Source: Bifidobacteriaceae bacterium (GTDB lineage Bacteria; Actinomycetota; Actinomycetes; Actinomycetales; Bifidobacteriaceae). From it: 64,000 bases of DNA. The stretch spans positions 112,052 through 176,051 of the forward strand of contig JALCQC010000003.1 of NCBI GenBank assembly GCA_022650895.1, written 5' to 3'. Positions 61,650 to 64,000 of this stretch are shown here, piece after piece (within the stretch, counting starts at the first letter, position 1; the number at the start of each line of letters is the position of its first letter). A program made the position numbers and the translations under genes. Below the pieces are notes generated by a model. The model saw only the letters and a program-made list of their open reading frames with translations. It made no database searches and had not been told where the DNA came from.

Positions 61650-64000
61650 ATGTTCTTGAAAGTCGATCAGCAGTTGGAACGGACTACACGCGTTGTTCGT
61701 CAGCGCATACGCCCGCACATTCATCCCGTGGTCTCGAAATGCTCTGTAGAAGCTTTTGATATTCCGGGGGAGCCCATTCCTTCCGGAAAGTTCCTTGCCG
61801 ATGTTGCGGCAGGTGCTGTGGAGTTCTCTCCCTTTACCGTTGGCGCGCCCTGGGGCACCACCTGGGGCACCACCTGGTTCAAGGTGGAGGGCACGGTTCC
61901 CGCCGATCGTTCAGACCGCGCCATTGAGCTTGTCATGGATATGGGATGGTACGACCACTCCGTGGGAGGCCACATCGAAGGCCTCGTCTACCGCGCAGAC
62001 GGTACCGCCATCAAGGCACTACACCCAAAGAACTATTGGATTCCACTCGTCAGCAAGGACGGGGTTGCGGATTCCTGCGTGCAGGCAGACGGCAGCTTCA
62101 CTCTTTACGTGGAAGCGGCATGCAATCCGCTCATCCTCGGCGTTCCTCCTTTCATCAAGACGGAGCTGGGCGAACGTGCGACAGGAAAGCCCGAGGAACA
62201 GTACATTCTGCGTTCCGTTGACGTCTGCACCTACGAGCCTGACGTCGAAGGCCTATGGATGGATATCGACGTGGTCAGCTCTCTTATCAAGGAACTCGAC
62301 GACACCAGCCCGCGCTACTGGAAACTGGCGAAGGCCTTGCAAAACTCTTTGAATCTCTACGATGAGCGCGATCTCTCCACGGTCGCTCCGGCACGACGTG
62401 CTCTTGCCGATGTGTTGAGCAAGCCGGCATCAGCCTCGACACTTCACCACAGCGCCATCGGCCACGCCCACATTGACTCCGCATGGCTGTGGCCCGTGCG
62501 CGAAACCCGACGCAAGGTAGCTCGCACGGTCAGCAACGTTCTCGCTCTCATGGATGAATATCCCGATTTCAAGTACGCCATGAGTTCCGCACAACAGTAC
62601 GCGTGGTTGGAAGAGGATCATCCCGACCTCTTTGCACGTGTCCAGCAGAGAGTCGCCGAGGGACGTTTCATCCCAGTCGGTGGCATGTGGGTCGAATCCG
62701 ATGGCATGCTGCCCACCGGTGAGTCACTCATCCGTCAGATCAGTTTTGGCAAGCGGTATTTCAAGGAGAAGTTCGGTATCGAACCCAAGGGCGTGTGGCT
62801 TCCGGACAGCTTTGGCTACACCGGAGCCTGGCCTCAGATTGCCAAGCGCGCCGGGTACGAGTGGTTCCTCACGCAGAAGATCTCATGGAACGACACCACC
62901 AAGTTTCCCCATCACTCCTTCGAGTGGGAGGGTATCGATGGGTCTCGCATCTTCACCCATTTCCCTCCCTCAGATACCTATGCCGCCGAAGTGACCGCCA
63001 AGGAATTGCACTATTCCGAGTCGAACTTCCAGGACAAAGATCTTTCGCAGAATGCCATGATGCTCTTCGGCTACGGGGACGGCGGCGGCGGTCCCACGCG
63101 TGAAATGATGGAGCGGGTCCACCGCTTCTCCGATCTTGAAGGCGCGCCTCGCGTCGAGATCGGCGAGCCCGACGACTTCTTTGACACAACCAAAAAAGAG
63201 ATGAGCGAAGCCACGGATGGTCGGCTTCCTTCATGGAAGGGTGAACTCTACCTTGAGCTTCATCGCGGGACCCTCACCTCTCAGCAAGACATGAAGCGCG
63301 GTTGCCGCCAGGAAGAGGCGCTGCTGCGTACTACTGAGTATCTGTGTGCGGCCGCCGGACTCAAGGATCCCCAGTACATGTATCCCAAGGAGGAGCTCGA
63401 CGGCATCTGGCGTACGCTGCTGCTCAACCAATTCCATGACATACTTCCGGGATCCGCGCTGGCGTGGGTGCATCGTGAAGCTCGTGAGGACTACAAGCGC
63501 GATCTGGCCCGGCTCCGCGACCTCGCGAAGACTGCCTGCGTCGTCATTGAGAAAGCAACGGGTGCCGATCTCATCGAAAAGGCACGCATCTCACAGTTCA
63601 GTGCAGAGGGGTCTTCGTGGACTGCCCAGTCAACGACACCTTTCTCTGAAGTGCCTGCAACGGTGACACACGAGGGGAAGGATATCGTCCTCGATAACGG
63701 CGTCTTGCGCGTTCGCGTGAATCCGCAGGGACGCATCAGTTCCCTCCTCGATGAAGGCGCGCACAGAGAACTGCTTCCAGAAGGTGCTCTTCTCGGCGGC
63801 TACGAGCTTCTCAAGAATGAGCCCTCCGTATGGGATGCTTGGGAAATCGAACGTGACGCGCTACTGCGTGCACGGCGGATGGACGGCTCCTCGGTCGTCT
63901 CCGCTCGCGTTGATGACACGGGAACTGCAGAGGTCGTGGTCCGTCTGAATGATCCTTCGGCCGACATCGACACCCATATTCGCTTGAGGCCGCAGTCCGC
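61650..64000 (+). CDS. Alpha-mannosidase, GH38 (partial, 3' end beyond window)
   Basis: Glycoside hydrolase family 38, 783 residues visible, open to the window end. GAAGGA precedes ATG 61650. The N-terminal beta-domain includes APWGTTWGTTWFKV, where a 12-bp tandem duplication repeats GTTW. The catalytic domain shows the zinc-binding GHAHIDSAWLWP (His274, Asp276), the nucleophile Asp386 in LPDSFGYTGAWPQ, and the later zinc/histidine block NQFHDILPGSALAWVH. It trims alpha-linked mannose, for example from N-glycans. No signal peptide is seen, so it acts inside the cell on imported oligosaccharides. Confidence 0.93.
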   Translation, partial: MFLKVDQQLERTTRVVRQRIRPHIHPVVSKCSVEAFDIPGEPIPSGKFLADVAAGAVEFSPFTVGAPWGTTWGTTWFKVEGTVPADRSDRAIELVMDMGWYDHSVGGHIEGLVYRADGTAIKALHPKNYWIPLVSKDGVADSCVQADGSFTLYVEAACNPLILGVPPFIKTELGERATGKPEEQYILRSVDVCTYEPDVEGLWMDIDVVSSLIKELDDTSPRYWKLAKALQNSLNLYDERDLSTVAPARRALADVLSKPASASTLHHSAIGHAHIDSAWLWPVRETRRKVARTVSNVLALMDEYPDFKYAMSSAQQYAWLEEDHPDLFARVQQRVAEGRFIPVGGMWVESDGMLPTGESLIRQISFGKRYFKEKFGIEPKGVWLPDSFGYTGAWPQIAKRAGYEWFLTQKISWNDTTKFPHHSFEWEGIDGSRIFTHFPPSDTYAAEVTAKELHYSESNFQDKDLSQNAMMLFGYGDGGGGPTREMMERVHRFSDLEGAPRVEIGEPDDFFDTTKKEMSEATDGRLPSWKGELYLELHRGTLTSQQDMKRGCRQEEALLRTTEYLCAAAGLKDPQYMYPKEELDGIWRTLLLNQFHDILPGSALAWVHREAREDYKRDLARLRDLAKTACVVIEKATGADLIEKARISQFSAEGSSWTAQSTTPFSEVPATVTHEGKDIVLDNGVLRVRVNPQGRISSLLDEGAHRELLPEGALLGGYELLKNEPSVWDAWEIERDALLRARRMDGSSVVSARVDDTGTAEVVVRLNDPSADIDTHIRLRPQS

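Overview
The window is a chromosomal segment around the replication origin of a moderately GC-rich actinobacterium, most likely a member of the Bifidobacteriaceae. Three things point there: the actinobacterial order Nudix - DUF6049 - MurJ/pseudokinase ... trxB ... parB-parA-rsmG-jag-yidC-yidD-rnpA-rpmH-dnaA-dnaN-recF-DUF721-gyrB-gyrA, the non-phosphorylating fucose genes, and the glycan genes at the right end. I cannot fix the genus from sequence alone.

Left part (1-14 kb): an L-fucose cluster on the minus strand (FucP-type permease, SDR L-fucose dehydrogenase candidate, L-fuconate dehydratase) with a divergent LacI regulator. Then come a sugar-porter MFS protein, rRNA methyltransferase RlmB, a DUF4032 kinase-like protein, a sugar-ABC ATPase of the MsmK/UgpC type, a polytopic Ser/Thr kinase, a DsbA-like membrane thiol protein and tRNA-Thr(UGU).

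Middle (14-34 kb): an SGNH hydrolase; a secreted G5/DUF348 cell-wall lytic protein; a single open reading frame that joins RsmA (KsgA) to IspE; a MATE exporter; a LytR_C protein; the CCA-adding enzyme; a translationally coupled Nudix-DUF6049-MurJ operon in which MurJ carries a pseudokinase and a large extracellular tail; an aminotransferase; a D-Ala-D-Ala-ligase-like protein; and thioredoxin reductase.

33.8-41.5 kb: a minus-strand block with an ECF transporter (T, fused double ATPase, S), a DUF4430 lipoprotein and a membrane-anchored alpha/alpha-barrel (prenyltransferase-like repeat) protein. The last two resemble the two halves of eukaryotic transcobalamin/intrinsic factor, so a surface corrinoid-capture and uptake system is a reasonable hypothesis. 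A 5' leader of this block folds into a compact multi-hairpin RNA that I cannot assign to a known riboswitch. About 1.2 kb of AT-rich, gene-free DNA follows, with an 8-bp tandem repeat and a parS site.

42.6-59.8 kb: the origin core. Seven parS sites are scattered from 8.8 to 56.9 kb. Three lie inside coding regions (ECF ATPase, parB, parA) and are read in the same frame as Val-Ser-Arg-Glu-Thr. DnaA boxes flank dnaA on both sides, with the densest cluster (putative oriC) between dnaA and dnaN.

59.8-64 kb: a divergent pair, an AGE-family sugar isomerase/epimerase and a GH38 alpha-mannosidase (cut by the window end). They share an intergenic region with two near-identical LacI-type operators, suggesting co-regulated use of mannose-containing glycans.
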